Both the position numbers and the translations under genes were made by a program. 63,389 nucleotides of DNA from NCBI GenBank assembly GCA_001788795.1, contig MFXH01000008.1, positions 13,593 through 76,981 on the forward strand. Reading direction: 5' to 3'. Under the pieces are notes generated by a model. It had not been told where the DNA came from and did no database searches. It saw only the letters and a program-made list of their open reading frames with translations. Shown here in pieces: positions 17,622-27,581 of this stretch. How positions within the stretch are numbered: the first letter of the stretch is position 1; each line of letters starts with the position of its first letter. The DNA is from Candidatus Peregrinibacteria bacterium RIFOXYA2_FULL_41_18 (lineage in GTDB: Bacteria; Patescibacteriota; Gracilibacteria; UBA1369; UBA12470).

Positions 17622-18125
17622 ATGGATTTTGAGATAAAAAAATATGGTGCGGATGCTGTTTTACCGGTTGAAATTGCCGAACAGGTGGCAAGAATTTTCG
17701 AAGGGAATTATCCTTCCGCTCATACACCAGAAAATCGAGCTGAAGATGTTGCCAAACGAAATAGTCACGAAGCCTTGAATGATCTATTGGTGGAAGGCAG
17801 GGTTGTTTTTGTCGCGCAAGATGTTCGCGATCAAGTAATCGGTTTACTCGAAATGCGTGAAGTTGATCATGACGATGGAGTTTATATTCAATTGGTATGG
17901 ATAATTGTAGATGCGCTTTCGAGAGGTACAGGAGTTTCTTCCAAGTTGCATAATGCATTTTATGAAGAGGCGAAAGAACGCGCGAGTCACTTATCAAAAC
18001 CCTCCTGTTTATTATTGTCGGTTCACCCTGAAAATTCCTCTGCAATCTCCGTATATGAAAAATGGGGATACGCAAGGGGTGAAATCGGCAAAGACGGTAA
18101 AATGTTCATGTACAAAGATTTTTAA
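17622..18125 (+). CDS. GNAT family N-acetyltransferase
   Basis: The product has 167 residues from the ATG at 17622; a TTG at 17616 just after the -10 box is less likely. It has the GNAT fold, with motif A strand and acetyl-CoA loop in QLVWIIVDALSRGTGVSSKL (about 91-110) and the C-terminal SVHPENSSAISVYEKWGY block. It moves an acetyl group from acetyl-CoA to an amine; the substrate is unknown. It seems to be made from a leaderless mRNA. The FolC-like gene follows after 24 bp. Confidence 0.85.
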   Translation: MDFEIKKYGADAVLPVEIAEQVARIFEGNYPSAHTPENRAEDVAKRNSHEALNDLLVEGRVVFVAQDVRDQVIGLLEMREVDHDDGVYIQLVWIIVDALSRGTGVSSKLHNAFYEEAKERASHLSKPSCLLLSVHPENSSAISVYEKWGYARGEIGKDGKMFMYKDF

Positions 18126-18149
18126 TTCGGTTTTGGTATACTGTTCTTC

Positions 18150-19202
18150 GTGAACTACCAAGAAATCCTACAATCTCTTCCGAATTACGAGAAAACCGGC
18201 ATTGTTCCTGATTTCTCAGCCGGTCTTGAACGTGTTAAGCGCGTGCTTGCGAGGCTTGGCGATCCGCAGGACAAGTGTCCTCTTATTCATGTTGTCGGTT
18301 CGAAGGGGAAAGGCTCGACTGTCCGCTTAATCGAGCAAGGGCTTGTACAGATGGGATATAAGGTTGGGTCTTATTACTCGCCTCATATTTACAGATTGAA
18401 CGAGAGGATTCGGCTTAATGGTATGGAAATTTCCGATAGTGAACTTGATAGTGTGGCGGCGCGTGTTTATGAAATTGCGGAGGCGAGAGAGATGTCGTTT
18501 TTTGAATTTCTGACTGTTTGTGCGTTCTCATATTTTGCGGATTCCGGTTGCGATTATGCGGTTGTGGAGGCGGGAATGGGCGGTCGATTGGACGCGACCA
18601 ATTGCGCGCGTGAGCCTAAATGTGTCGTGCTTACGCGAGTCGAGCTCGAACATACGGAAATCTTGGGCGATACTATCGAGAAAATTGAGGTGGAAAAATT
18701 GGCCGTGCTGAGAGGCGGGGCGAAATTGTTTCGATATGGTAAGGATGGAAATTTAGGATTGGCAAAAGATGTTTTGGAATTCGTGTGTCCTTCTTGCGAG
18801 ATTGATTGGGCGAAGGTTGATGTGGCGCTTCCTGGCAGGTTCGAGAAGCGTGTTTGGCTTGGGAGAGAGGCGATTTTCGACATGGCGCATACGGTTGAGA
18901 GTGCTAAGTACTTAAGGAGAAGATTGGAAGAGGAATTTTTCGGAAAAAAATTCCTTTTTGTGATGAGTTTCTTAAAAGATAAAAATGCGCTTGGGATTAT
19001 TGAGGCGCTTAAAAAAGAGGAAGATCTTGTGTGGCTCTATCCGCTACAACACGAAAGGGCGATTGGGCGTGAGGAGTTGGAAAAGTTGGGGAAAGTTGTT
19101 GATAAGATTGAGAAGTTGCCAGAGGGGTTTGTGCCGGTGGTGTGTGGGAGTGGGTATTTGGTGATGGAGTTAGGGGTTTTTCTCCCCGGGGAGAAAAATT
19201 AA
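18150..19202 (+). CDS. FolC-like Mur ligase (folylpolyglutamate synthase family)
   Basis: The product has 350 residues, shorter than usual FolC (about 420). It shows VVGSKGKGSTVRLIEQGL (ATP P-loop), SYYSPHIYRLNERIRLNG, the GMGGRLDATN motif and the VLTRVELEHTEILG block of the FolC family. The usual DGAHNP motif before the C-terminal domain is altered to FDMAHT. It starts at GTG 18150. A possible -10 box TATACT lies at 18137-18142, only 7 nt before it, with no clear -35. It adds glutamate to folates if the family assignment holds; the altered motif leaves room for another substrate. The last codons are made by a palindrome. Confidence 0.8.
   Translation: MNYQEILQSLPNYEKTGIVPDFSAGLERVKRVLARLGDPQDKCPLIHVVGSKGKGSTVRLIEQGLVQMGYKVGSYYSPHIYRLNERIRLNGMEISDSELDSVAARVYEIAEAREMSFFEFLTVCAFSYFADSGCDYAVVEAGMGGRLDATNCAREPKCVVLTRVELEHTEILGDTIEKIEVEKLAVLRGGAKLFRYGKDGNLGLAKDVLEFVCPSCEIDWAKVDVALPGRFEKRVWLGREAIFDMAHTVESAKYLRRRLEEEFFGKKFLFVMSFLKDKNALGIIEALKKEEDLVWLYPLQHERAIGREELEKLGKVVDKIEKLPEGFVPVVCGSGYLVMELGVFLPGEKN
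19177..19198. repeat. 22-bp palindrome TTTTTCTCCCC/GGGGAGAAAAA in the folC-like 3' end
   Basis: Perfect palindrome with 11-bp arms coding FLPGEK at the C-terminus of the FolC-like protein. It is a CCCC/GGGG variant of the CTCCGC/GCGGAG element and may act as a hairpin at the transcript end. Confidence 0.85.
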
Positions 19203-19226
19203 TGTTATCGATTTCGATAACATTAA
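19199..19226. promoter_or_regulatory. 28-bp inverted repeat, possible operator or hairpin
   Basis: Perfect 13-bp arms TTAATGTTATCGA and TCGATAACATTAA are separated by TT. It overlaps the folC-like stop codon and lies 17 bp upstream of the -35 box of the protease gene. A U-tract is missing on both sides, so an operator is as likely as a terminator. Confidence 0.55.
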
Positions 19227-19242
19227 AATCCGGTTAACGGAT

Positions 19243-19269
19243 TTGCCCCAGGGCAATAATTCGTATAAT
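19243..19269 (+). promoter_or_regulatory. Promoter of the protease gene, GATTTGCCCC type
   Basis: TTGCCC (19243-19248), a 15-bp spacer and TATAAT (19264-19269). The box GGATTTGCCCC and the AATTCGTATAA -10 region are almost the same as at 14904-14934. The ATG is at 19294, without a Shine-Dalgarno. Confidence 0.6.
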
Positions 19270-19293
19270 CTTGAGTTGTTAATAATAATTTTC

Positions 19294-20208
19294 ATGCTTG
19301 TAAAAAAAGAAATTTTAGAATGTGTTGCTTATGTGTTGTACAAAGACAGCAAAGATTTTCTTCATTACGTTGGAACAGCTTTTTTTCTAGGTGATTTCGT
19401 AGAAGATATCGATAAAACATATATTTATATCATCACAGCCAAACATGTTATCGCTGGCATCAGAGGAAAAGACAATGATGGGAATGTCTATTTAAGAATG
19501 AATGCAAAAGAAGGTGGCATAAAATTAGCATCTATAAGTCTTGATGATTGGGCGTTTCATGATGAAGATCCTTTTGCTGATGCAGCAGTATTTTTCGGTG
19601 CGCCCGATACGTCTGAAGTAGAATATAAATGTCTTAAAATTAGTGAGTTTTGCCACGAAGAAATTCTTGAAAAAGAAGGTATTGGTATCGGAGACGAAAT
19701 CTGTTTAACAGGACTATTTATTAATCACTTCGGAGAACACAAGAATTTGCCAATTTTGCGCACTGGCAATATTGCAATGATGCCAGCAGAGCCAGTGCAA
19801 GCTCTTCTAGGAGACAAAAAAGTACCAATGGATGCGTATTTAATAGAATGTAGATCAATCGGAGGATTAAGCGGCTCCCCAGTCTTTGTACATCTTGGAG
19901 CTGACAGAAGGAGACTTAAAGAACCACACCCTAATAGAGATATTTTTTACTTATTAGGCCTGGCACAAGGACATTGGGATCAATCTTTTTACAAAGAAAA
20001 AGATCAAGTAGTTGATGATATAAATAATACTCTTGAGAAAGAAGCTGTAAATAAAGGTATTGCTATCGTCACACCAATTAAAAAAGTTATCGAAATAATA
20101 GAACAAGACCCAACTTCTACAGCTCGAAAAAAAAAGGAGGAAAATGACAGAAAAGAACTTAAAAAGAAAAAACAGGAAACTATTATTACCCCGGCTAACA
20201 GCGTGTAA
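19294..20208 (+). CDS. Trypsin-like serine protease, cytosolic
   Basis: The 304-residue product starts at ATG 19294; an in-frame TTG at 19243 lies in the promoter. The trypsin-fold triad is visible: His in YIITAKHVI (about residue 51), Asp in DPFADAAVFF (about 93) and Ser in GGLSGSPVF (about 193). There is no signal peptide, so it acts in the cytosol. A Lys-rich tail closes the protein. Codon use is more A/T-rich than in dnaX or folC, suggesting a different history. Trypsin-like modules without a signal occur as effectors in defence systems, but no partner sensor gene is adjacent. It is convergent with ligA. Confidence 0.75.
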   Translation: MLVKKEILECVAYVLYKDSKDFLHYVGTAFFLGDFVEDIDKTYIYIITAKHVIAGIRGKDNDGNVYLRMNAKEGGIKLASISLDDWAFHDEDPFADAAVFFGAPDTSEVEYKCLKISEFCHEEILEKEGIGIGDEICLTGLFINHFGEHKNLPILRTGNIAMMPAEPVQALLGDKKVPMDAYLIECRSIGGLSGSPVFVHLGADRRRLKEPHPNRDIFYLLGLAQGHWDQSFYKEKDQVVDDINNTLEKEAVNKGIAIVTPIKKVIEIIEQDPTSTARKKKEENDRKELKKKKQETIITPANSV

Positions 20209-20223
20209 GTGACTACATTCCCC

Positions 20224-22359
<2,136 letters not shown>

Positions 22360-22389
22360 TTAAGATAAAAAAACACAAAAAACAAACTT

Positions 22390-22806
22390 ATGGCATTCAA
22401 ACCAACAAAAAAGTACAATCCTTATCTCGATCCGGCGACAGACAATATGCCGATTTCGGATGAGGCTCAAAAAGTCGTAAACACTCCTGTAGAAAAGCCG
22501 AACGGGCTCGGACAGGATGACCTCTCTCTCGCCGAAATGATTGTGAAACTTGTTGATGAAGGCAAGATCAATCTTTATAGGCCTTCAAGCCTTCTAAATC
22601 AGGATGTTTATGACAAGCTCGACGATGCCAAGAAGGCAAAAATCGATAAGATGTCCTTCAACATGCTGACAACAGTCAGGGATATCTATAATTTTTACAA
22701 ATCACCATACTCGAATAACAGTTATCAGTTCGAGAATATGTTGCAAAAATTCAGGATCCTTAAGGAGGAAACTGAGAAAGAGTGCGGGGATGTTTATGTA
22801 TTATAA
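22390..22806 (+). CDS. Hypothetical protein, first gene of the signal-less cluster
   Basis: The 138-residue product is soluble, with no signal peptide or membrane segment. I do not recognise a family. The N-terminal 45 residues are likely disordered (KPTKKYNPYLDPATDN). The rest is helical (DLSLAEMIVKLVDEGKINLY; DDAKKAKIDKMSFNML; FENMLQKFRILKEETEKE). It ends 8 bp before the M23 gene and heads the cluster behind a good promoter. It may be an adaptor or chaperone for the proteins encoded next; that is only inference from position. Confidence 0.7.
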   Translation: MAFKPTKKYNPYLDPATDNMPISDEAQKVVNTPVEKPNGLGQDDLSLAEMIVKLVDEGKINLYRPSSLLNQDVYDKLDDAKKAKIDKMSFNMLTTVRDIYNFYKSPYSNNSYQFENMLQKFRILKEETEKECGDVYVL

Positions 22807-22814
22807 AAATTCAA

Positions 22815-24389
22815 ATGACACCAAATACACCTGAAAAACAAGTAACGGTCGAGCAGTCGCAAGAACCTGCCGTCGCAGCACCCGAAGCGGTTCCAACTAC
22901 GCCCGAGGCGCAAGAGGCCGATGCTGTTGCGACCGAAGCTACAGAGGCGCGAAAAGCCGACTCTGCATTAGAGCAGAAAGATCTTATCAAGATCAGCACG
23001 TTTCTGACTCCTGATGGCAAAGTAGATATGGAAAAGGTAAAAGAAAATGCCGCAGGTATCTCGAATGAGGTTTTTTATCAGATAGAGAAAAAACAACCCG
23101 GCGCTTTGCTTGAGGTTTTCGCCACACAAACCGGCGACACTTACGAGTTTGATTTCAAAGGAAATTCAACTGCTGAAAGCCGAATCGGATTGAGCTGGTT
23201 TTTCAAACACCTTCCAGAAATAAGGCAGATTGATGTTCAGTATCCTGAAGATCAAGGCGGAGAGGTGCGAAAAGGCGAAAGAAAAGGTCTTACCGGAAGT
23301 TTCTATGAAAACGGAGATTATCTTGAGGTTTTGACCGGATATAAGGTCACTGTTACCAAGAAACTTGATCGCGATTCGCGAGATCTTAAGCAGCTTCTTG
23401 CGAAAAAAGAGAAGGCCACAGCTAAATTCGAATCCGATAAGCAGGCAGGACTATTCACTTCTTTGCTGAACACTCTCGGTAATGAGAAATACAAAGATGT
23501 GAATGAGGTTTACGGTTCTCCTGAAGAAATCGCGCACCATATCATGGAGGCTTCTGCCGAAAACGACATAGACCCTTCGTTGACAATGTCGCTTCTGCAA
23601 GCCGAGAATGGCAATGACGGAAGATTTTTCGGCGTTATGGCTGGAGGCTGCAAGGGATTTGAAATGCAGCTCGAAATGGCCATCCGCACGATCAAGTCCA
23701 GCGAAGCCACTTATGAAGATGTTTCAGGCAAGAAAGCTGAAAAAAACGGCGTATATACAGTTGAGTTTATCGCTTTCTTCTCCGAAATTTATTCACCTTC
23801 GGAAGGCAATCCGAATCAATTTAACAATTTATACAAAAATTATTTCAAATATAGAGGCTCTTCTATCCCTGATTCGATTGATGATGCGCGAGATGAAGGT
23901 CGCAGGCTCGCCAATGCTCACCGCAACGGCGCGATGGATAGAAGGCAAGTTCGCGATCCTGTAACTGAAAAAGAGCGCCAAGACGTCTTGGTCGGCGGAG
24001 TTAATATACAGAAGCTCGTTCCCGGATGCAGACTCTCTTCCAGATATGGAATGCGCAATCATCCTATTTTGCACATAAGAAGATTGCATACGGGATTGGA
24101 TCTTAGCGCTCCAAAAGGCACTCCGGTTAAAGCATGGAAGGATGGAGTTGTCGTTAAGGCAAAAAGCAGTGGCGGATATGGGAAGCTGATTGTTGTAAGA
24201 CATACTGACGGATCTGAAACTTATTACGCGCATCTAAGAGGATTTAATGTTAAGAAAGGCGATAAGGTTGATGCCGGAGATCAAATAGGAGAAGTTGGAA
24301 GCACAGGGATGTCCACCGGACCTCATTTGCATTTTGAGGTTAGAGTTGGCGGACAGGCAATTAATCCTTTGGAAAATTTTAATAAATAA
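22815..24389 (+). CDS. Two-domain cell wall hydrolase: lysozyme-like plus M23 peptidase, no signal peptide
   Basis: The ATG at 22815 lies 8 bp after the previous stop; an ATG at 22782 would overlap that gene. The 524-residue product starts with an Ala/Pro/Glu-rich arm (about 1-55). A globular region follows, then a lysozyme-like segment (about 235-345: HHIMEASAENDIDPSLTMSL, LQAENGN, FEMQLEMAI). A complete M23/LytM endopeptidase closes it (about 400-524): HTGLDLSAP, YYAHL and HLHFEV carry the zinc ligands. It can cut glycan and peptide bonds of peptidoglycan. It lacks any export signal, so release must be by another route or the target lies inside. Confidence 0.8.
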   Translation: MTPNTPEKQVTVEQSQEPAVAAPEAVPTTPEAQEADAVATEATEARKADSALEQKDLIKISTFLTPDGKVDMEKVKENAAGISNEVFYQIEKKQPGALLEVFATQTGDTYEFDFKGNSTAESRIGLSWFFKHLPEIRQIDVQYPEDQGGEVRKGERKGLTGSFYENGDYLEVLTGYKVTVTKKLDRDSRDLKQLLAKKEKATAKFESDKQAGLFTSLLNTLGNEKYKDVNEVYGSPEEIAHHIMEASAENDIDPSLTMSLLQAENGNDGRFFGVMAGGCKGFEMQLEMAIRTIKSSEATYEDVSGKKAEKNGVYTVEFIAFFSEIYSPSEGNPNQFNNLYKNYFKYRGSSIPDSIDDARDEGRRLANAHRNGAMDRRQVRDPVTEKERQDVLVGGVNIQKLVPGCRLSSRYGMRNHPILHIRRLHTGLDLSAPKGTPVKAWKDGVVVKAKSSGGYGKLIVVRHTDGSETYYAHLRGFNVKKGDKVDAGDQIGEVGSTGMSTGPHLHFEVRVGGQAINPLENFNK

Positions 24390-24401
24390 AAAATAAATTA
24401 T

Positions 24402-26144
24402 ATGGGCGGAGAAAACACACCAGATAAAAAACCAGATGCCGTTGTTGCGCCACCACCCGTGGCTGATGCTGCACCAGTCGCACCGGAAGCTACTGAAAGC
24501 GCAGGGAATCCAGCTCTTGCAAAAGACATGCTCAGCGCGATGATAACTGCTGGCATTACTCAAGGTTTAGATGCAGGTTATGGAGAAAAAGTACGTATTG
24601 CCGCAAGCAGTTATTTGGACTCAACTCCGGATTATTTTAATAGTGAGCAAAAGGCTTTGCTGGCAAACACATTTTCCCAAGAAGACTTGAGGACAGCCTA
24701 TACAAACGCATTTACTGCGAATAAAGCTTTACTTGAACCTCTTGCCGATTGGGACTGGGGAGATAGTGCTGTTCAAACGGCAGAATGTATGGGACTGTTG
24801 AAACCTGCTTTTGAAAAAGTTTTTGAAGAGCTTGTTAAAATCAAAACCGCAGAAAAATCAAAAGAAACAGCATTAAGAACCTCGACTGAAGCGCTTGATA
24901 CAAAAGTTACAACTCCGTTGCAAAGACTTAAAGATCGTGAGTCAAAAGTAAAAAATGTTCCGGACTCCTTGATTACAGAAATCGACAAGCTGCAGACAGA
25001 CTTGACCGCTTTCAAAGGTACAGAAGATGCAAAAGATCCTACCAAGATGACTACCAAAACTAACGACTTTGAGACAGAATTCAATAAAATATTTACAAAA
25101 TATAAAACTGAGATAATTAAGAAATTTCCGGATAAAGGCTTAAATAAGGATGACAATTTTGAAGATTTCATGGCCGACCTCGAACAAGTTTCTCCCACTA
25201 CGGACGAACTGTCCGAGAAAACAGGCATAATTGAAGATGCAATTGAGACATTCGAAGCCAATTTCGACAAACTTCCTTCTGACAAGAAAGATGCAATTAA
25301 AGCAAAGGTGGCGAAATTAAAAACTGATTTCGAAGCCGCAAAAAAAGCTGCAGGCGGATTAACTGCTGCTACAGTTGAAAGTTTTACAACTCAAATGAAT
25401 GAGGTTTTTACGCCTTATAAAGAAGCTGTTTTGAAAACTCTAGACGAAGCAAAGCGAAAAACTCTTGAAAAAGTAAATGATATAACTGAGTTTTTCAATA
25501 ATCTCGAAGATAAAGCAGAAGCAAAAAGCAAAGGCATCATCGGTGCTATCAGCGACTGGTTCGGATTATCCGAAGAAGATATGAAGCCTTATATGGAAAA
25601 AATGGCGTGGTTGGCTCCGGTTTTCATGATTTTGTCCAAAATATTTCCGAGTTTGACGGATATGGTCATACAAAACTTCCCCGAAACCGATACACGAGAG
25701 GTTTTTGCAGATTTGAAGAATGAAGGACATTTCACTTATATAGATCACAAACCTGAAGACACGGAATGGAAATCAAATAGCGAAAAAGGCACGTCTTGGA
25801 TCACGTCTCTCGAGTCTCACAACAAAGGACGTGATGCCGCAATGGTCAAGTCGCTCACTTCCAGTACTTTTACAGTCGGCGATTTGAAAGGGTATGTAGA
25901 GAGAGGTGATAACAAAGAAAAACTCGAGATGGATGACATGCCAAATGAAAGTATGCAAAGCAGCTTCCCTCTTTTCGAAGAAGTTTATAATGAAGTTATG
26001 GCCGATCCAAAAATAAAAGACAGCAAAGATAATGACAGCATGAATCTTGCAGAATATATTGCCGGAAATTTATTACCGGAAGAAGAACCTGCAGTTGCGG
26101 CAAAAGAAGATGAAGAGGAAGGTGGAGGTGCCGCAGCCGCTTAA
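24402..26144 (+). CDS. Large helical/coiled-coil protein of the signal-less cluster
   Basis: The product has 580 residues and I do not recognise a family. A Pro/Ala-rich N-terminal arm (VVAPPPVADAAPVAPEA) resembles that of the preceding wall hydrolase. Residues about 130-370 are rich in Lys, Asp, Glu and Thr with long helices. A hydrophobic or amphipathic segment lies at about 398-425 (MAWLAPVFMILSKIFPSLTD). The tail is acidic and ends GGGAAAA. There is no signal peptide. It starts 12 bp after the M23 gene. A scaffold or secreted effector partner is possible but not shown. Confidence 0.7.
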   Translation: MGGENTPDKKPDAVVAPPPVADAAPVAPEATESAGNPALAKDMLSAMITAGITQGLDAGYGEKVRIAASSYLDSTPDYFNSEQKALLANTFSQEDLRTAYTNAFTANKALLEPLADWDWGDSAVQTAECMGLLKPAFEKVFEELVKIKTAEKSKETALRTSTEALDTKVTTPLQRLKDRESKVKNVPDSLITEIDKLQTDLTAFKGTEDAKDPTKMTTKTNDFETEFNKIFTKYKTEIIKKFPDKGLNKDDNFEDFMADLEQVSPTTDELSEKTGIIEDAIETFEANFDKLPSDKKDAIKAKVAKLKTDFEAAKKAAGGLTAATVESFTTQMNEVFTPYKEAVLKTLDEAKRKTLEKVNDITEFFNNLEDKAEAKSKGIIGAISDWFGLSEEDMKPYMEKMAWLAPVFMILSKIFPSLTDMVIQNFPETDTREVFADLKNEGHFTYIDHKPEDTEWKSNSEKGTSWITSLESHNKGRDAAMVKSLTSSTFTVGDLKGYVERGDNKEKLEMDDMPNESMQSSFPLFEEVYNEVMADPKIKDSKDNDSMNLAEYIAGNLLPEEEPAVAAKEDEEEGGGAAAA

Positions 26145-26185
26145 TTTGCTTTAATTAAATTTTATCAATAAAATAAACTTACATT

Positions 26186-26599
26186 ATGGCTGACACAAAA
26201 ACACAAACAACAACAGGCGCTACCGGCGCTACAACAGATGACAAATTCAAGATCCCTCCTGCAGTTATGCAGAAATATCCTGACTTGGTCGCGCTTATCA
26301 AGGAAACCGAGTCCATGACTGACGCGGAACGCACTTATTGGTTCCAAATTCTGCCTATCATGACTGACGAACAGGTGAATAAGTTGAGAGGAATTTTGGC
26401 TAAGGAAAAAGAACAATTGTCCAAGCTGGATAAGGAATACGAGGCCGAGCTTAAGAGAATCAATGATAAACACTTGCTTGAATGGAAGGAGTTCGAAACC
26501 AAAAAAGCGAGAGAAGAGAGAAAAAATGCGGAGGCGAAAGCCGAGGTTGAAGATAAGAAAGCCGAAGAAGATGTTTTGGCGCAATTGAATAATGTGTAG
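26186..26599 (+). CDS. Small helical protein with EQV/W coiled-coil domain
   Basis: The product has 137 residues. A Thr-rich N-terminus and a PPAVMQKYPDLVALI helix are followed by residues 43-105, which share their pattern with residues 236-305 of the Pro-rich protein at 9544-10518. Both have P-x-(x)-EQV-x-x-L-x-x-IL-x-x-E+E, then A-x-LK, H-x-x-x-W++-x-E. A charged coiled coil (AREERKNAEAKAEVEDKKAE) ends it. It is the last gene of the four-gene cluster. The function is unknown. Confidence 0.75.
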   Translation: MADTKTQTTTGATGATTDDKFKIPPAVMQKYPDLVALIKETESMTDAERTYWFQILPIMTDEQVNKLRGILAKEKEQLSKLDKEYEAELKRINDKHLLEWKEFETKKAREERKNAEAKAEVEDKKAEEDVLAQLNNV

Positions 26600-26608
26600 C
26601 GCGCTTAT

Positions 26609-27427
26609 CTATGGCGAACGGTATTTCTGCACGAGCCGATCGATTCGGTATTTCGGTTGCGTCTTGTCGGGTTGGGCAAGCAAGCGCCATTCGCAGGGTT
26701 GTCTTTGTTCATTGGCGATCAGACTGTGATGGGCAAGATGGTGATGTGATTTGCAGAGCGCGTGGATATGGGTAGGGTTATGTGTCGGGTCGAGGGCTTG
26801 TCTGTTGGCGTGGTGAAGTTCTTCTGCCGGCTTGTGGCATCCCGGATAGGAACAGATCCCGTTTGTCTTGGCTATGACGTGTTTTTTTATGCGAGTCGGG
26901 ACTTGTTTCGTTTGTGCAGGTTCGGGTTTCTGTTGGTTGTCGAGAAGTTCTTTCATGAAAGTATTCCAGTCTAGAGCGCCTTTCATCTTCCTGAGTTGGT
27001 CGGCAATCTTCGGGTCGAGAGACATTTCTATGGTTTCAGTTTTCTCCGCGCGGAGAAAATCAGTTTTATATTCTCGTACGTATGTCTCAAGATCATGTTG
27101 GTTCATTTCGGTTGCTTTCTCCGCCCAAAAGCTTGCTGTCTCTTTTGTTGCGATTGCAACTATCGGCTTAACACAATTGATTCCTTTTTCTTCAACCACT
27201 TTCTTTAACTCAGGCTTATCCTCGACAGCTCGAACAACCCATAACGCCGTATCTACTTGCGCCTTACTCATTCCAGCCAATTTGGCAGCGTACTCATATA
27301 TATTCGAGAATCCTTTTGCGCGCCAGATTTCTTGACGAGCGATCTCAGGCAGCAAGAGCGCGCACTGACGCAACCAATGCCGCGCGTTCGCACCATACTT
27401 AACGAATTTCTCATGCAGTTTTTCCAT
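26609..27427 (-). CDS. HNH endonuclease-domain protein
   Basis: The product has 272 residues. The C-terminal HNH nuclease domain (about 185-240) shows NGICSYPGCHKPAEELHH, NPTHIHALCKSHH and an intervening N. Cysteine pairs suggest the structural zinc. The N-terminal 130 residues are helical and resemble DUF222-like proteins that precede HNH domains. The 20-bp palindrome at 27040-27059 sits in the reading frame and encodes LRAEK, so it is an insertion in the linker. Function is unknown; such proteins are often mobile or defence-linked. It converges with the 26186 gene with a 9-bp gap. Confidence 0.8.
   Translation of the reverse strand: MEKLHEKFVKYGANARHWLRQCALLLPEIARQEIWRAKGFSNIYEYAAKLAGMSKAQVDTALWVVRAVEDKPELKKVVEEKGINCVKPIVAIATKETASFWAEKATEMNQHDLETYVREYKTDFLRAEKTETIEMSLDPKIADQLRKMKGALDWNTFMKELLDNQQKPEPAQTKQVPTRIKKHVIAKTNGICSYPGCHKPAEELHHANRQALDPTHNPTHIHALCKSHHHLAHHSLIANEQRQPCEWRLLAQPDKTQPKYRIDRLVQKYRSP
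27040..27059. repeat. 20-bp palindrome TTTTCTCCGCGCGGAGAAAA inside the HNH gene
   Basis: Identical to the element at 11283-11302. It is in frame within the HNH protein gene, between the N-terminal helical part and the nuclease domain. Confidence 0.9.
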
Positions 27428-27581
27428 AAAACGGAATTATCAAATAACACGACCAATATATCGCACCAACAGGAGAAATCAACCACTCTGACTGGACGAA
27501 ACGGCAAGTGATTGCGCGCTCACCTTTTCCGAATTGCGCCGAGCGAAAAAAGTGTCGCGAGTTTCCGCACCACGCCCCCCC

